Shown here: positions 7,649-16,302 of the stretch, in pieces
Layout: every line of letters begins with the position of its first letter
How positions within the stretch are numbered: position 1 is the stretch's first letter
Assembly: GCA_052143835.1 (NCBI GenBank)
Contig: JBKQRV010000145.1
Coordinates: forward strand, 10,887 to 74,886
Length of the DNA: 64,000 nucleotides
From: DASPPM01 sp052143835
GTDB taxonomy: Bacteria > Pseudomonadota > Alphaproteobacteria > JACZXZ01
Reading direction: 5' to 3'
Program-made: the position numbers and the translations under genes
Notes under the pieces: generated by a model
What the model saw: the letters and a program-made list of their open reading frames with translations, nothing else
What the model was told of the DNA's origin: nothing
Databases searched by the model: none

Positions 7649-9502
7649 TTGTCCAGGAATCGGGAAGCGGCGTGGCTTAAGGTTCTGGACCAATGCGCCG
7701 AGATTGTGCTGGTGCTTGCCCTTTTGGGTGAGTTGGCCGCGGTACTCGCGTCAGTGTTTGCCCGAACGTTTTTCAGCACGGCTTACCTCTGGGCTGGCGA
7801 AGTGTCGAGCGTCGCGCTCTCGATACTCACCTTTATCGGCGGGGCGGTAGCTTACCGTCGGCGGCACCATGCCGCTCTTGCTTTCGTTCTGAACGCGCTG
7901 CCCGAGCGTACGCGCCACGGCTTTCTGGCGTCGGCCGACATGCTCGTCCTCCTCAGCGCAATCGTAACGGCTCAAACATCCCTCTCATTTATTCAGGCAA
8001 ACTGGGGGGAGTTGACGCCGATCCTCCGATTTCCGACTGCGTCGACTGCGATTCCACTCTTGGTCAGCATGCTTCTGCTAGCCGTCTACGCCGCGGAGTA
8101 TCTGTGGTGCGAACACGGCCGTCATGCACTTGTCCCGGCCTTGCTGCTCATTCCCGCCGCGGTCCTTGCGCTCGCGACGCGGTCGATGTGGCTGGCATGG
8201 TTCACGAGCGACACTGCAGCTGTTCTTACATTCGTTTTCTTGCTCGTCAGCGTAATCCTTGGCCTGCCTGTCGGCTTTGTCCTGCTTCTCGCCGCGGCCG
8301 CCTACCTGTGGATCTCGGGTAGCGTTCCAATGATCGCGTTGCCGCAGAACATGATCACGGGAACGAGCAACTTCGTCCTTCTGGCGATACCATTCTTCAT
8401 CCTGGCCGGGTTCATAATGGAGCGCGGAGGCATTAGCTTGCGCCTCGTTCGATTCGTGCAGGCGCTCGTCGGTCATTTCCGGGGCGGTCTTCTCCAAGTC
8501 ATGGTTGTGAGCATGTACCTTGTCTCGGGCTTGTCCGGATCCAAGGCCGCAGACATTGCCGCGATCGGCACCGTCATGCGCGACATGCTCAAACGCGAGC
8601 GTTACGACGAAAATGAGAGCACTGCTGTTCTTGCCGCCTCGGCTGCAATGGGCGAGACCGTCCCACCGAGCATCGCAATGCTGATCCTTGGCTCGATTAC
8701 AAAGCTCTCCATGGCCGCCTTGTTCATCGCTGGTCTGGTGCCGGCGGCGGTCATAGCGCTCTGTCTTATGGCACTGATTTACATTCGTGCTCGCACCGCA
8801 ACGGTTCTCCGAAGCCCTAGGGCCACGGCCTCAACAATGGTCAAGACGGGTATAGGCGCACTCTTGCCCCTAATGATGCCACTCCTGCTTCTCGTAGGCA
8901 TAGCGAGTGGAGCGGCCACCCCAACGGAGGTGTCGTCCTTGGCGGTGGTCTATGGGCTAATCCTGGCCGTTGCGCTCTATCGGGAAATGGGGCTGCGCTC
9001 ATTTCTGCGCACGACAGTTGACGCGGCTGTAATGACCGGAATGGTACTTTTTATTCTCGCGGCCGCCTCGGCGCTCTCGTGGGTGCTTACGGTTGCCGAA
9101 GTACCTCAACGCTTGGTTGACTTGCTGCACACGGTGCGAGGAAGCGAATCTATATTCCTCGTCGGAACGATTGTCCTCCTGATTGTCGTCGGCGCTGTGC
9201 TCGAGGGGTTACCTGCGCTGAACGTCCTCGGACCGCTGCTCCTGCCTATCGCCGGCCAAATTGGAGTGAACGAGCTGCATTACGGTATCGTTCTGATCAT
9301 TGCCATGGGAATTGGAGCATTCCTCCCCCCGATTGGCGTTGGATTCTATGTCTGCTGTTCGGTCATGCGAACCAACATCGAGCGGTCCGCCTCGGCAATG
9401 GTGCCGTATCTGATATGTCTAATCATCGGGCTGCTAATCGTCACCTTCATCCCCGGGATTACATTGTTCCTGCCCAGATCCCTTGGTTTCAAGGGTTATT
9501 GA
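7649..9502 (+). CDS. TRAP transporter fused small and large membrane subunits (DctQM)
   Basis: A 617-residue membrane protein. Residues about 15-165 form a four-helix DctQ-like unit (LDQCAEIVLVLALLGELAAV, GEVSSVALSILTFIGGAVAY). From about 190 it is the DctM/SiaT transporter unit, with PVGFVLLLAAAAYLWISGSV, FVLLAIPFFILAGFIMERGG, SGLSGSKAADIAAIGTVM, GETVPPSIAMLILGSITKLS and MGIGAFLPPIGVGFYV, all typical conserved segments. It imports the ligand delivered by DctP (3449-4435) using an ion gradient. The start is a TTG, the only sensible one before the first helix. QM fusions are common in the family. The cupin, SCP2-like and hydrolase genes follow in the same operon. Confidence 0.93.
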   Translation: MSRNREAAWLKVLDQCAEIVLVLALLGELAAVLASVFARTFFSTAYLWAGEVSSVALSILTFIGGAVAYRRRHHAALAFVLNALPERTRHGFLASADMLVLLSAIVTAQTSLSFIQANWGELTPILRFPTASTAIPLLVSMLLLAVYAAEYLWCEHGRHALVPALLLIPAAVLALATRSMWLAWFTSDTAAVLTFVFLLVSVILGLPVGFVLLLAAAAYLWISGSVPMIALPQNMITGTSNFVLLAIPFFILAGFIMERGGISLRLVRFVQALVGHFRGGLLQVMVVSMYLVSGLSGSKAADIAAIGTVMRDMLKRERYDENESTAVLAASAAMGETVPPSIAMLILGSITKLSMAALFIAGLVPAAVIALCLMALIYIRARTATVLRSPRATASTMVKTGIGALLPLMMPLLLLVGIASGAATPTEVSSLAVVYGLILAVALYREMGLRSFLRTTVDAAVMTGMVLFILAAASALSWVLTVAEVPQRLVDLLHTVRGSESIFLVGTIVLLIVVGAVLEGLPALNVLGPLLLPIAGQIGVNELHYGIVLIIAMGIGAFLPPIGVGFYVCCSVMRTNIERSASAMVPYLICLIIGLLIVTFIPGITLFLPRSLGFKGY

Positions 9503-9536
9503 ACGCTATCATCCACCAAGCAAAAGGAGTCTCGCT

Positions 9537-9971
9537 ATGACGCACCAAACAAAGCCGAAAGTCTCTTCAGCGGAACTGTCCGGCGAGGAGTTTGGCACCT
9601 ATTCTCCAGGATTTATCTTGCGCCGGGTCGTGGACCCTGCCACTGGGGGATCGGATGCGTTCCGGATGAGCCTCGTGACCTTAGACGAAAATGCCGGGAC
9701 GCCGCGCCACCTTCACAACAACTCCGATGAGGGTTGGTACGTGGTATCGGGTACCGGTTTGTTCTACTCCGACGGAAAAACCTTCAAGATCGCTCCGGGT
9801 GACTTCCTTTATGCTGGTCGCGGTGTCGTGCACCAACTTATCAATCTGGGGCACGGACGGCTGACCTACGTCGCCGTAACCGCGCCTCCCGCAGATTTCA
9901 AAAATGACAATCACGTGATTGAGCAATTCGATCGAGTCCGTCATGCTGAAATGAGGTCGACGGAAGTGTGA
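9537..9971 (+). CDS. Cupin-domain protein
   Basis: A 144-residue single-domain cupin. The motif-1 region is PRHLHNNSDEGWYVVSGTGL with metal ligands His, His and Glu, and motif 2 is PGDFLYAGRGVVHQLIN. Such proteins are sugar or organic-acid isomerases, dioxygenases or small decarboxylases, and the reaction cannot be told from sequence. ATG 9537 is preceded by AAAAGGAG at ideal distance, which decides the start over an earlier GTG inside the transporter gene. It follows DctQM by 34 bases and its stop overlaps the next start (TGATG), so it is part of the catabolic operon. Confidence 0.88.
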   Translation: MTHQTKPKVSSAELSGEEFGTYSPGFILRRVVDPATGGSDAFRMSLVTLDENAGTPRHLHNNSDEGWYVVSGTGLFYSDGKTFKIAPGDFLYAGRGVVHQLINLGHGRLTYVAVTAPPADFKNDNHVIEQFDRVRHAEMRSTEV

Positions 9972-10351
9972 TGTCAATTCCATCTGACTTTTCGTCCGAA
10001 TGGCTGGAAGAAGTCGCCAAGAGGGCGAATGCTAATCCGGATTTTCGAACAGCGGCACGCTGGTTCGATAGCTGGATCCAACTCAAGATGGGTCCACAGA
10101 CACTCTCCTTTAAGGTGTTTATGGGAGAAATCATCAAGGTGGTTCCAGGAGCCGTTCCTTTCGGAGCCGATTTCGCACTAATCGGCGATGACCAGACGTG
10201 GCGCACGTTGATCTCCAGTACCAAAAACATGCTTCGGGAGCTGATGACGAATGCGTCACTGAGGATGGAAGGTAACTTGTTCGAATGCATGCGAGCGAAC
10301 AAACTTCTTAATATTGTGGTTCAAACAGCGCGCGAGGTCGGTCTTCCATGA
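9971..10351 (+). CDS. Small SCP2 sterol-carrier-like protein
   Basis: A 126-residue protein that I assign tentatively to the SCP2 fold. The pattern is an N-terminal helix (SEWLEEVAKRANANPDF), a short strand region (LKMGPQTLSFKVFMGEIIKV), then DFALIGDDQTWRTLI and a C-terminal LRMEGNLFECMRANKLLNIV. The last two match the usual G-x-x-x-TWxxLI and GNLFxxMR blocks of bacterial SCP2-like proteins. SCP2 domains bind hydrophobic or CoA-linked ligands. It is locked between the cupin (one-base overlap) and the hydrolase (ATGA overlap). Its role in the pathway is unknown; it may be a substrate-binding or enzyme-accessory subunit. Confidence 0.7.
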   Translation: MSIPSDFSSEWLEEVAKRANANPDFRTAARWFDSWIQLKMGPQTLSFKVFMGEIIKVVPGAVPFGADFALIGDDQTWRTLISSTKNMLRELMTNASLRMEGNLFECMRANKLLNIVVQTAREVGLP

Positions 10352-11172
10352 CTCCAGAGTCATCAGTGTCCGGAATAACCGGACATTATATGTTGGTTCA
10401 GAGGCACCGTGTTTACTGGGAGGAGGCTGGTACCGGAACGCCCCTCATCTGCATTCACACGGCAGGCCAGAGCGGCCTCCAATGGCGCTTCACGCTCCCA
10501 TATTTTGCTGAACGAGGTTTTCGAGCTATCGCGGTGGATCTACCCGGGCACGGCAAGTCCCTTCTTGCCGACTGGAAGCCGATCAGTGTTCTTCATGAAT
10601 ACGCTGAGATCGTCTGGGATCTGTCACAGGGACTAGGTCTTGTGCGACCTCTTGTTATGGGGTGCTCGATTGGCGCGAACATCGCCTTGGATCTTGGAGT
10701 CAACCATCCCGATGGCGTCCGTGGACTCGTAGTCTGCGACGGCGCAGCGCACACTCCCACGGTCCCGGAGGGAGCAATTCAGTTCATGCTCGAGGACGCC
10801 GGCATGCCGAGCGCCGGGGATCAGGCGTATTATGGAGCGATCGGCGTCTGCGGCTCCAAGGCGCCCGCCGAACGTGTCGCCGAAATTGCGTGGACAGCGC
10901 GCTCGCGCGATCCGAAGGTGCAGGGACATGACCTATTGGGTTGGATTCATCACGATCTGCGTGATCACCTCAATCGGATCTCATGCCCAGTCCTTTTGGT
11001 TCGTGGTGAGGAAGATTTCATGCTGCCACACTCCCTAATCCAGAGTACCCATGAGGCGATCTCAGGATCGGAGTTAGTCGAAATCCGTGGGATCGGCCAC
11101 TTTCCACACATGGAGTACCCTGCGTTCCTGCCGTTAGTGCACGATTTCCTGCGAACACGCGGCCTAACGTAA
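10348..11172 (+). CDS. Alpha/beta-hydrolase, enol-lactonase/ester-hydrolase type
   Basis: A 274-residue alpha/beta-hydrolase. The oxyanion region is PLICIHTAGQSGLQWRF, the nucleophile elbow MGCSIGANIALDLG (Ser), the acid VRGEEDFMLP (Asp) and the general base IGHFPHMEYP (His), so the triad is complete. The overall pattern is close to 3-oxoadipate enol-lactone hydrolases and similar C-C or ester hydrolases. It is the last gene of the DctQM operon and is coupled to the SCP2-like gene by ATGA. Together with the CMD protein it suggests hydrolysis and decarboxylation of a cyclic acid, but no substrate is proven. Confidence 0.88.
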   Translation: MTPESSVSGITGHYMLVQRHRVYWEEAGTGTPLICIHTAGQSGLQWRFTLPYFAERGFRAIAVDLPGHGKSLLADWKPISVLHEYAEIVWDLSQGLGLVRPLVMGCSIGANIALDLGVNHPDGVRGLVVCDGAAHTPTVPEGAIQFMLEDAGMPSAGDQAYYGAIGVCGSKAPAERVAEIAWTARSRDPKVQGHDLLGWIHHDLRDHLNRISCPVLLVRGEEDFMLPHSLIQSTHEAISGSELVEIRGIGHFPHMEYPAFLPLVHDFLRTRGLT

Positions 11173-11398
11173 ATTTTCGTTCCATTTCGGAGCCGCCGCT
11201 CTCATTGCTTTGCGAGGGAATAGTTGTCGTCAGAAGGGGGCGACCGAGCGCAAAGCACCGCAGCGGGAAGCCGTCTACGCCGAACTTCTAATTAGCAAAG
11301 TCAGCAAGCCGCTGAACCGACTCGATAAAATCGGTCTGACCCGTCTTCGACAGTTCCGACAGTGCGCCGTCTTGAAAGTAATTGAGTTTGTTGGTTCA
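11173..11398. other. Spacer after the TRAP operon
   Basis: No gene or clear terminator is visible. The frame open from 11210 on the plus strand crosses the transposase remnant that follows and is not believed to be a gene. Confidence 0.4.
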
Positions 11399-11545
11399 TC
11401 AAAAGAATCTGTGGGCGACTCGCGGCTCTGGGAGCTCGGCAACTGCTTGATACAGCGCGATTTCGGTGATGCCGAAGGTACGGAAGCTGTAAGATTTTCG
11501 CATGATCAGTTTGGCCTTGTTGTTCATACCCTCGACGCCGCCGCT
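11399..11545 (-). pseudogene. ISL3-family transposase remnant (C-terminus only)
   Basis: The minus strand encodes GGVEGMNNKAKLIMRKSYSF, then RTFGITEIALYQAVAELPEP and RVAHRFF before a stop. This is the conserved C-terminal block of ISL3 (IS204/IS1001/IS1096/IS1165) transposases, whose usual form is VEGMNNKAK...AYGFR...LPEPxxTHRF. Only about 48 residues of a roughly 400-residue enzyme remain. The plus-strand sequence just to the right (to 11746) shows an open frame ending in a Lys/Arg-rich tail that I do not recognise. Confidence 0.75.
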
Positions 11546-11770
11546 GGGGCCAGCCGAAAGCCGCCACCCGCAGCACCGCACAAGAAGCTCTGCGTTCCGG
11601 TTTGCGATATTTCGGGCATCATGCTCGACCGCGCGCTCGCCGATCGCAAGCTGCGGCCGCTCCTCGAGGATGCGGCGAGGACGCTCGCGAGCAAGCGGCG
11701 CAAGCGCGCCCAGCACAAGAGGAAGCGGCTCCAAAGTGCCGCGTGAGCGCGGCCCGCGTGACACGGGCGC

Positions 11771-12760
11771 CTAACCGAGCGCCTCCTGGTTGATCACGTT
11801 CTCGCGGATCGGCTGACCGTCGAACACGCTCAGGGTGTTGCGTACCGCCGCGAGCGCCATGCGGGCGACGGCCTCGACGGTGACGCCCGCCATGTGAGGC
11901 GCGGTGACGACGTTCGGAAGCTTGAGCAGCGGGTTGTCGATCGGCGTCGGCTCGACCGCGAAGACGTCGAGCCCCGCACCTGCGAGCCGGCCCTCGCTGA
12001 GGGCGGCATGGAGTGCCGTCTCCTCGATGATGCCGCCGCGCGCGGTATTGATGAGGTAGGCGGTCGGCTTCATGCGTCGCAGCCTTGCGTCATCGAACAT
12101 GGCGAGCGTCTCCGGCGTCTTCGGGCAATGGAGGGTGACGAAGTCGGCCTCCGCGACGGCCGCGTCGAGATCGCTTGCCGGCTCGCACCCCGCCGCGCGC
12201 ACGCTCTCCGCCGCCACATAGGGGTCGTAGACGAGGACCCGCATCTCCATGGCGAGGCAGCGTTTGGCCGTGCGCGTGCCGATGCGGCCGAAGCCCACGA
12301 TGAGCGCGGTCTTGCCGAGAAGATCGACGGGCTTCACCTTGAGCCGCTCGGGCCAGCGCCCCTCCTTGACCAGCGCGTCGAAGTGCGCACCCCGCCGCGC
12401 CAAGGTCATCATGAAGAAGATCGCCTGCTCCGCGACCGAGGGCGAATTGGCGATGCCGACGACCATCAGCGGGATCCGCCTTTTGGTCAGCGCCGGCACG
12501 TCCACCGAGTCGTAGCCGACGCCGATGCGCGCCACGACCTGGAGCCGCGGCGCTTCGGCAAGCTCCGCCTCGCCGAAGCGCATCGGCCCGATGACGACGC
12601 CGTCGACCCCGCCCTCCGCCCGGATGCGCAGGACGAAGTCCGCGGGCTTGATGAGATGGGAAAAGGATGCGGCCTCGATGTCGTCACGCGCAGCCAGCAG
12701 GTCCCAGCCGGCCTTGCCCATGCTATCGGAGATCAAAAGCTTCTTCTTATTGGTCGTCAT
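11771..12760 (-). CDS. D-isomer-specific 2-hydroxyacid dehydrogenase (phosphoglycerate/hydroxypyruvate type)
   Basis: A 329-residue NAD-dependent dehydrogenase. The catalytic domain is at both ends, with the Rossmann domain at about 110-290. The nucleotide motif is KTALIVGFGRIGTRTAKRCL. The active site has ARIGVGYDSVDVPALTKRRI (Arg in YLINTARGGIIEE), AGAGLDVFAVEPTP (Glu) and TAPHMAGVTVEAVARM (His). ATG 12760 is decided by GAGGAG eight bases upstream, although the frame stays open to 13258 through a decayed IS element. The family reduces 2-oxoacids or oxidises D-2-hydroxyacids. It stands alone among transposase relics, so no pathway can be assigned. Confidence 0.92.
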   Translation of the reverse strand: MTTNKKKLLISDSMGKAGWDLLAARDDIEAASFSHLIKPADFVLRIRAEGGVDGVVIGPMRFGEAELAEAPRLQVVARIGVGYDSVDVPALTKRRIPLMVVGIANSPSVAEQAIFFMMTLARRGAHFDALVKEGRWPERLKVKPVDLLGKTALIVGFGRIGTRTAKRCLAMEMRVLVYDPYVAAESVRAAGCEPASDLDAAVAEADFVTLHCPKTPETLAMFDDARLRRMKPTAYLINTARGGIIEETALHAALSEGRLAGAGLDVFAVEPTPIDNPLLKLPNVVTAPHMAGVTVEAVARMALAAVRNTLSVFDGQPIRENVINQEALG

Positions 12761-12996
12761 GCCTTGCTCCTCATCGCTTGCCGCAAAACGCTCGCCCCGA
12801 AATTGGCCAGATGGCCGACAAACCTGCCCGTCCTTGGGGAGCGTACGCCCATCGCGGTTGCCGATAAAGCCGGAGCTCGACTTTGCTGCGCTAAATTCGA
12901 GAAAGCCGTCGTCCGCAGGGGCAAGCCGACCCTCCGGGCCGGAAAACCGGGCGCGCCTCCTCGGTGGGCATCGAGTGATCGGATCGATGGCGGCGT

Positions 12997-13127
12997 TCAA
13001 CATCGAGCCGGCGGCCGTGGTTGGAGGTCGTCGATCATCTCCAGGATGCGGACGAACAGACCACGCGGCACCGCCACATCGGCCATTTGGAAGATCGTGT
13101 AGCGGGCGTGGGCAATGACCTTCGTGC
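12997..13127 (-). pseudogene. IS1380-family transposase remnant (C-terminus)
   Basis: The minus strand reads TKVIAHARYTIFQMADVAVP, then RGLFVRILEMIDDLQPRPP and a stop. This is the C-terminal block of IS1380-type transposases (KVVxHGRYVTFQMAEVAVPRxLF...IL). About 43 residues survive. It sits beside one copy of the short palindromic repeat and of the 90-bp dispersed repeat. A second IS1380 relic occurs at 35439-35665. Confidence 0.7.
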
Positions 13128-13157
13128 AGCATAACCACGCAAAGGCTTCGCCTGGGC

Positions 13158-13192
13158 GACATAGTACGAAATATGCCTTTTCTACTAAGTCG
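13158..13192. repeat. Dispersed imperfect palindrome P, copy a
   Basis: The sequence GACATAGTACGAAATATG runs into CCTTTTCTACTAAGTCG, an imperfect hairpin of the form ACTxAGTxxGAAA...TTTCxxACTxAGT. Related copies lie at 32790, 35358 and 55579. All four are in non-coding junctions close to IS relics. Confidence 0.6.
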
Positions 13193-13200
13193 CCCTTTTT

Positions 13201-13293
13201 GGCCTGTCACCGATCGGGAAAGCCGACGAGAGTCTGCTGACTGGGCATGACCCGACATCGCGCAGACATGCCCGTACCGCTGCCTTTGACCCT
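13201..13293. repeat. Dispersed ~90-bp repeat X, copy 1
   Basis: Shares blocks such as CCGATCGGGAAAGCC, GAGAGTCTGCTGACTGGGCA and CAGACATGCC with 63553-63655 and, more weakly, with 33021-33105. It is non-coding. From memory, repeats of the form ACTGGGCATGACC...GGACATGCC are frequent between genes in Bradyrhizobium-like genomes. Confidence 0.6.
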
Positions 13294-13650
13294 ATACATC
13301 GCGCGGCTGTCTAAACATCGCTATCGCCTCGCCGCAGTGTCGCTTACGCGCGCATTCACCTTCGACAACAAGGGCATGAGCCAGCACTATGCGCTTCCAA
13401 ACATCCCATCGTTTTCACAATTCAACGATCTCGCCGAGAACAGCCTTGGAAGAGTTCTCTCATGCTGAGAGTGGGGTGACACGCTTCCGGCCTAACGTTG
13501 AGCAAATCACAGTGATGAACGAATCGACGCGAACTTGGCTGATGATAGGCACAATGATGTCGAATTGCGATTCCCGCTGAATGGGGCGGGCTGCGCGCAT
13601 CTCGCGTCGCTTATAACATCGCCTGCAGCTAACCCGGTATAACAGGACCT

Positions 13651-13956
13651 CTATTCGGGGGCCGTTTTTGGAGGCGAGGCCAACCGTTGATACTCCTCGT
13701 CGCTAAGGCGCCAAGAAGCAGTAGATTCAGCGAGTCGATGAGCCTGCACGTGCAAATAATGGCGCGCTACTTGAATAAGGTTTTCATCGGAAAAAGTGGT
13801 CCGATCGACGAAGACGGGGAATTCGGGACCGACCCTGCCGATTTGGAATACTACTTTTGACCAATCGGCCGGTTGCCCAGGTCCAGCCGGTGAAACTACC
13901 TCACTGATTGAGAGAATCTTTATCTGTCGTTGATCTAGTTTATTCGATTCGCTCAT
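13651..13956 (-). CDS. Small hypothetical protein
   Basis: A 101-residue protein I do not recognise. The start is well supported: GGAGGA lies seven bases before ATG 13956. The sequence is of ordinary soluble composition (KILSISEVVSPAGPGQPADW, VVFQIGRVGPEFPVFVDRTT, VARHYLHVQAHRLAES) with a helical middle and a polar C-terminus; there is no signal peptide or membrane segment. It lies between IS1380 and IS1595 relics with no functional partner. Real coding is likely from the ribosome site and protein-like composition. Function is unknown. Confidence 0.6.
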   Translation of the reverse strand: MSESNKLDQRQIKILSISEVVSPAGPGQPADWSKVVFQIGRVGPEFPVFVDRTTFSDENLIQVARHYLHVQAHRLAESTASWRLSDEEYQRLASPPKTAPE

Positions 13957-13994
13957 TTCTTTTCCTCCAACGAAGAAACGCCTTTGCCATCTAC

Positions 13995-14190
13995 TTAGGC
14001 GTTCGCGGTTTTGTCATTCCGCCGGTAGGTCAGCCTCTTGCCGACGATGCCTTTGAGCGCCTTGGCCGCGCGCTCCGAGTCGGTAACATTGAGCGCCGCG
14101 CGAACGTTGTATCAGAAACCGAGTTCCGCAAGGTAGCGCTTGAGATGCTATTGGCCGACGTGATGGTACCCGCCCTCACCTCGATCATTT
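13995..14190 (-). pseudogene. IS1595-family transposase remnant with in-frame stops
   Basis: Reading the minus strand through two stop codons gives GGYHHVGQ, stop, HLKRYLAELGF, stop, YNVRAALNVTDSERAAKALK and GIVGKRLTYRRNDKTANA. This matches the C-terminus of IS1595/ISXO2-like transposases (YHHVSxxHLxRYLxEFxFRYNxR...ERAxxAxKGxxGKRLTYR). It is a clear relic of about 62 residues and abuts the IS630 relic, as if one element had inserted next to another. Confidence 0.75.
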
Positions 14191-14191
14191 T

Positions 14192-14616
14192 CAGTGCACC
14201 CAACCGGTCGATCTGTTCAGGGCCATTTGCCCCGAGCGAGGCGCCGCGGCGGCGGTGGTTTTGCCACCTGCAATACGCGCGTCATGCAGTTCCACATCGA
14301 CGGAAGCTCAACCCAGCTCACGCCTAGAGCCCATGCCATGCTGCTGCCCGATCGCGCCGGATGGTACACCGCCGAAGCTCTCGCAATCCCGAAGAACATC
14401 ACGCCTCTGCTGCTGCCGCCGAGATCGCCCGAGCTCAATCCGGTCGAGAACGTCCGGCAGCGAATGCGTCGGAACCGGCTGACCAACTGCGTCTTCAAGA
14501 CCTACGACGACATCGTCGGCTTGTGCTGCGAGACCTGGACCAAGCTCATCGGTCGCACGTGGACCCTTATGTCCATCTGTATGCCCGACTGGGCTACAAC
14601 CGGTCAGGTTCAGTGA
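14192..14616 (+). pseudogene. IS630-family transposase remnant, frameshifted
   Basis: The first frame gives QPVDLFRAICPERGAAAAVV. After a frameshift near 14265-14280 the second gives MQFHIDGSSTQLTPRAHAML, DRAGWYTAEALAIPKNITPL and LPPRSPELNPVENVRQRMRR. These are the DDE-domain blocks of IS630 transposases, including the final Asp and Glu regions (DxAGWH, LNPxENxW). The N-terminal helix-turn-helix half is missing, so the element is inactive. Confidence 0.8.
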
Positions 14617-14706
14617 CTGCTGGTGTAAGCCAATGTTTTGTGATTGTCGCGGGCATCCTCCGTCAAGTGCTGGACGCATGGGTTCGAGGCTTCCGGGTCC
14701 GGGACA

Positions 14707-15858
14707 TCAGAATGAGCGGGGCAGCCCGAGCCAGCGTTCAGCCAACAAGTTCCGTACCATGTCGTTGGTCAGCGGGGCGAAGATGTAAACCCTGATGTCG
14801 CGGAAATAGCGCTGCATCGGCAGATCCATGTCGACGCCGGCCCCACCCATGACTTCCATGCCGGCATCAGTCGCTGCTAATGCCGCAGTGGAAGCGGCCA
14901 GCTTCGCCATGTTGGAGATGACCTCCGTGGCCTCGTCCGCCGCATCCTTCGCCGCGGCAGCCATGGTGAGCATCCATGCGGCTTCCAGATCGACGCCTAT
15001 CGTAACCAGACGATGCTGCAGCGCCTGGAACTGACCGATGGGGCGGCCAAAAGCGTGACGTTCCCGCGCATAGGCGACCGCGACCTGGTGCGCCCCTCTG
15101 CCGATGCCAATGGCGACCGCAGCGGCATTCATGCGTTCGCCGTTCAGCGTAGCCAGGACGTGGTTGAATCCTTGGTCCAATTGGCCTAGGAGCGCATCTT
15201 GCGGTAGATTGACATCCGAGAATCCCACTTCGCAGGTGTCGTAGCTGTTGAAAACCAAGGTCCGCAGTTCGCTGGCGATGACGCCTGGCATCTTCGTGGG
15301 GACGAGGAACATCGAGATGCCCCGGCGGTCGTTGCCGGTGCGGGCAAGCACAACGAGCAGGTCGGAGCGGGTGGCGCCGCTGATCCACATCTTGGCGCCA
15401 TTCAGAACCCAACCAGTATCCGTTGCCCTCGCTTTGGTCCGCATCGATCCCAGGATATCGGTGCCGCCGCCGACCTCGGTCAGGCAAAAGGATGCGCGGA
15501 TTTCCCCTCTGCATAACGGGGCCAGATACTTTTCACGTTGTTCGGGGGTGCCGTGATCGCGCAACAGCCGCGTTACCATGAACTGCACCACGGTGAACAC
15601 CGCCATCGAGGTCGCCATGCGGCCCAGGATTTCGACGGCCAGCACCTGTTCGATCGCACCACCTTCCGACCCGCCCATGGATTGGGAAACGCCCAGGCCG
15701 AGGACGCCCAATTCCGCCAAGGCGCGATGCAACTCGAAATCGAAATCCTTGGCATTGTCCAGCTTCTGAACACGCGCCACTGGAGCCACGCGGACGACGG
15801 TTCTTTCCACCGTGTCGCAGAACAGACTTTGCTCCTCGGTGAGGGTAGTTAGGCTCAT
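14707..15858 (-). CDS. Acyl-CoA dehydrogenase
   Basis: About 383 residues from ATG 15858 (GGAG eight bases upstream; an earlier GTG at 15870 is possible). Acyl-CoA dehydrogenase fold: N-terminal helices, FAD-binding FCLTEVGGGTDILGSMRT and WVLNGAKMWISGATRSD, and C-terminal YARERHAFGRPIGQFQALQH. The catalytic-base region reads GGAGVDMDLPMQRYFRDIRV, with Asp where most members have Glu. It introduces a double bond in an acyl-CoA and passes electrons to ETF. It stands 444 bases downstream of the BadI-like gene on the same strand. An AliB/BadJ-like role on an alicyclic acyl-CoA is inference. Confidence 0.9.
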   Translation of the reverse strand: MSLTTLTEEQSLFCDTVERTVVRVAPVARVQKLDNAKDFDFELHRALAELGVLGLGVSQSMGGSEGGAIEQVLAVEILGRMATSMAVFTVVQFMVTRLLRDHGTPEQREKYLAPLCRGEIRASFCLTEVGGGTDILGSMRTKARATDTGWVLNGAKMWISGATRSDLLVVLARTGNDRRGISMFLVPTKMPGVIASELRTLVFNSYDTCEVGFSDVNLPQDALLGQLDQGFNHVLATLNGERMNAAAVAIGIGRGAHQVAVAYARERHAFGRPIGQFQALQHRLVTIGVDLEAAWMLTMAAAAKDAADEATEVISNMAKLAASTAALAATDAGMEVMGGAGVDMDLPMQRYFRDIRVYIFAPLTNDMVRNLLAERWLGLPRSF

Positions 15859-16302
15859 CCCATTCTCCACTGCTCTCGCATATCAGGGTGCTCACGAGGG
15901 GCTGGAACGCAGGCTGCTCGGGGACCGGTGAATGTCGTTGGCATCCTCCTCACGCTTGCAGCGCTCCGCCCTCGTGCCACGTTCCCATAGGTAACGTCGT
16001 GGGGTTGACTGCTGCTTCTTGAACTTTGAGTAAAGCGTCTCTGTCATGCTGAGCCAAGGCTATAAATGTCGATGTCTTGAACCGAATTCTCGACTTCGGC
16101 TACTCGATCTCTGTCCGCGCCGCAAGAGCAATCGGTGCTGAATGCTCAAGTGCGTCCCCCGGAACGTCCGTGCAACACGCAGCTACTCGGCCGGCCTACG
16201 AAACTCCCTGGACCATGGCAATTCACTGCGGCTCAGTATTATTAGGCGCTTGATTTTCGGCATCGCTGCTCCCCTCGGACGGAGCAATACAGATGCCGCC
16301 TG
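15859..16302. other. Intergenic region upstream of the acyl-CoA dehydrogenase
   Basis: No gene is seen. It probably carries a separate promoter for the dehydrogenase, because the distance to the preceding BadI-like gene is large. No copy of the TTGTATACCAA motif is present. Confidence 0.4.

Noticed and set aside
11210..11746. Plus-strand frame of 178 codons ending in a Lys/Arg-rich tail
   Set aside because: It crosses the ISL3 relic in antisense and has no family match; the tail could be a remnant, but I cannot support it.
11894..13102. 402-codon plus-strand frame opposite the 2-hydroxyacid dehydrogenase
   Set aside because: Antisense shadow of a well-supported gene in GC-rich DNA.
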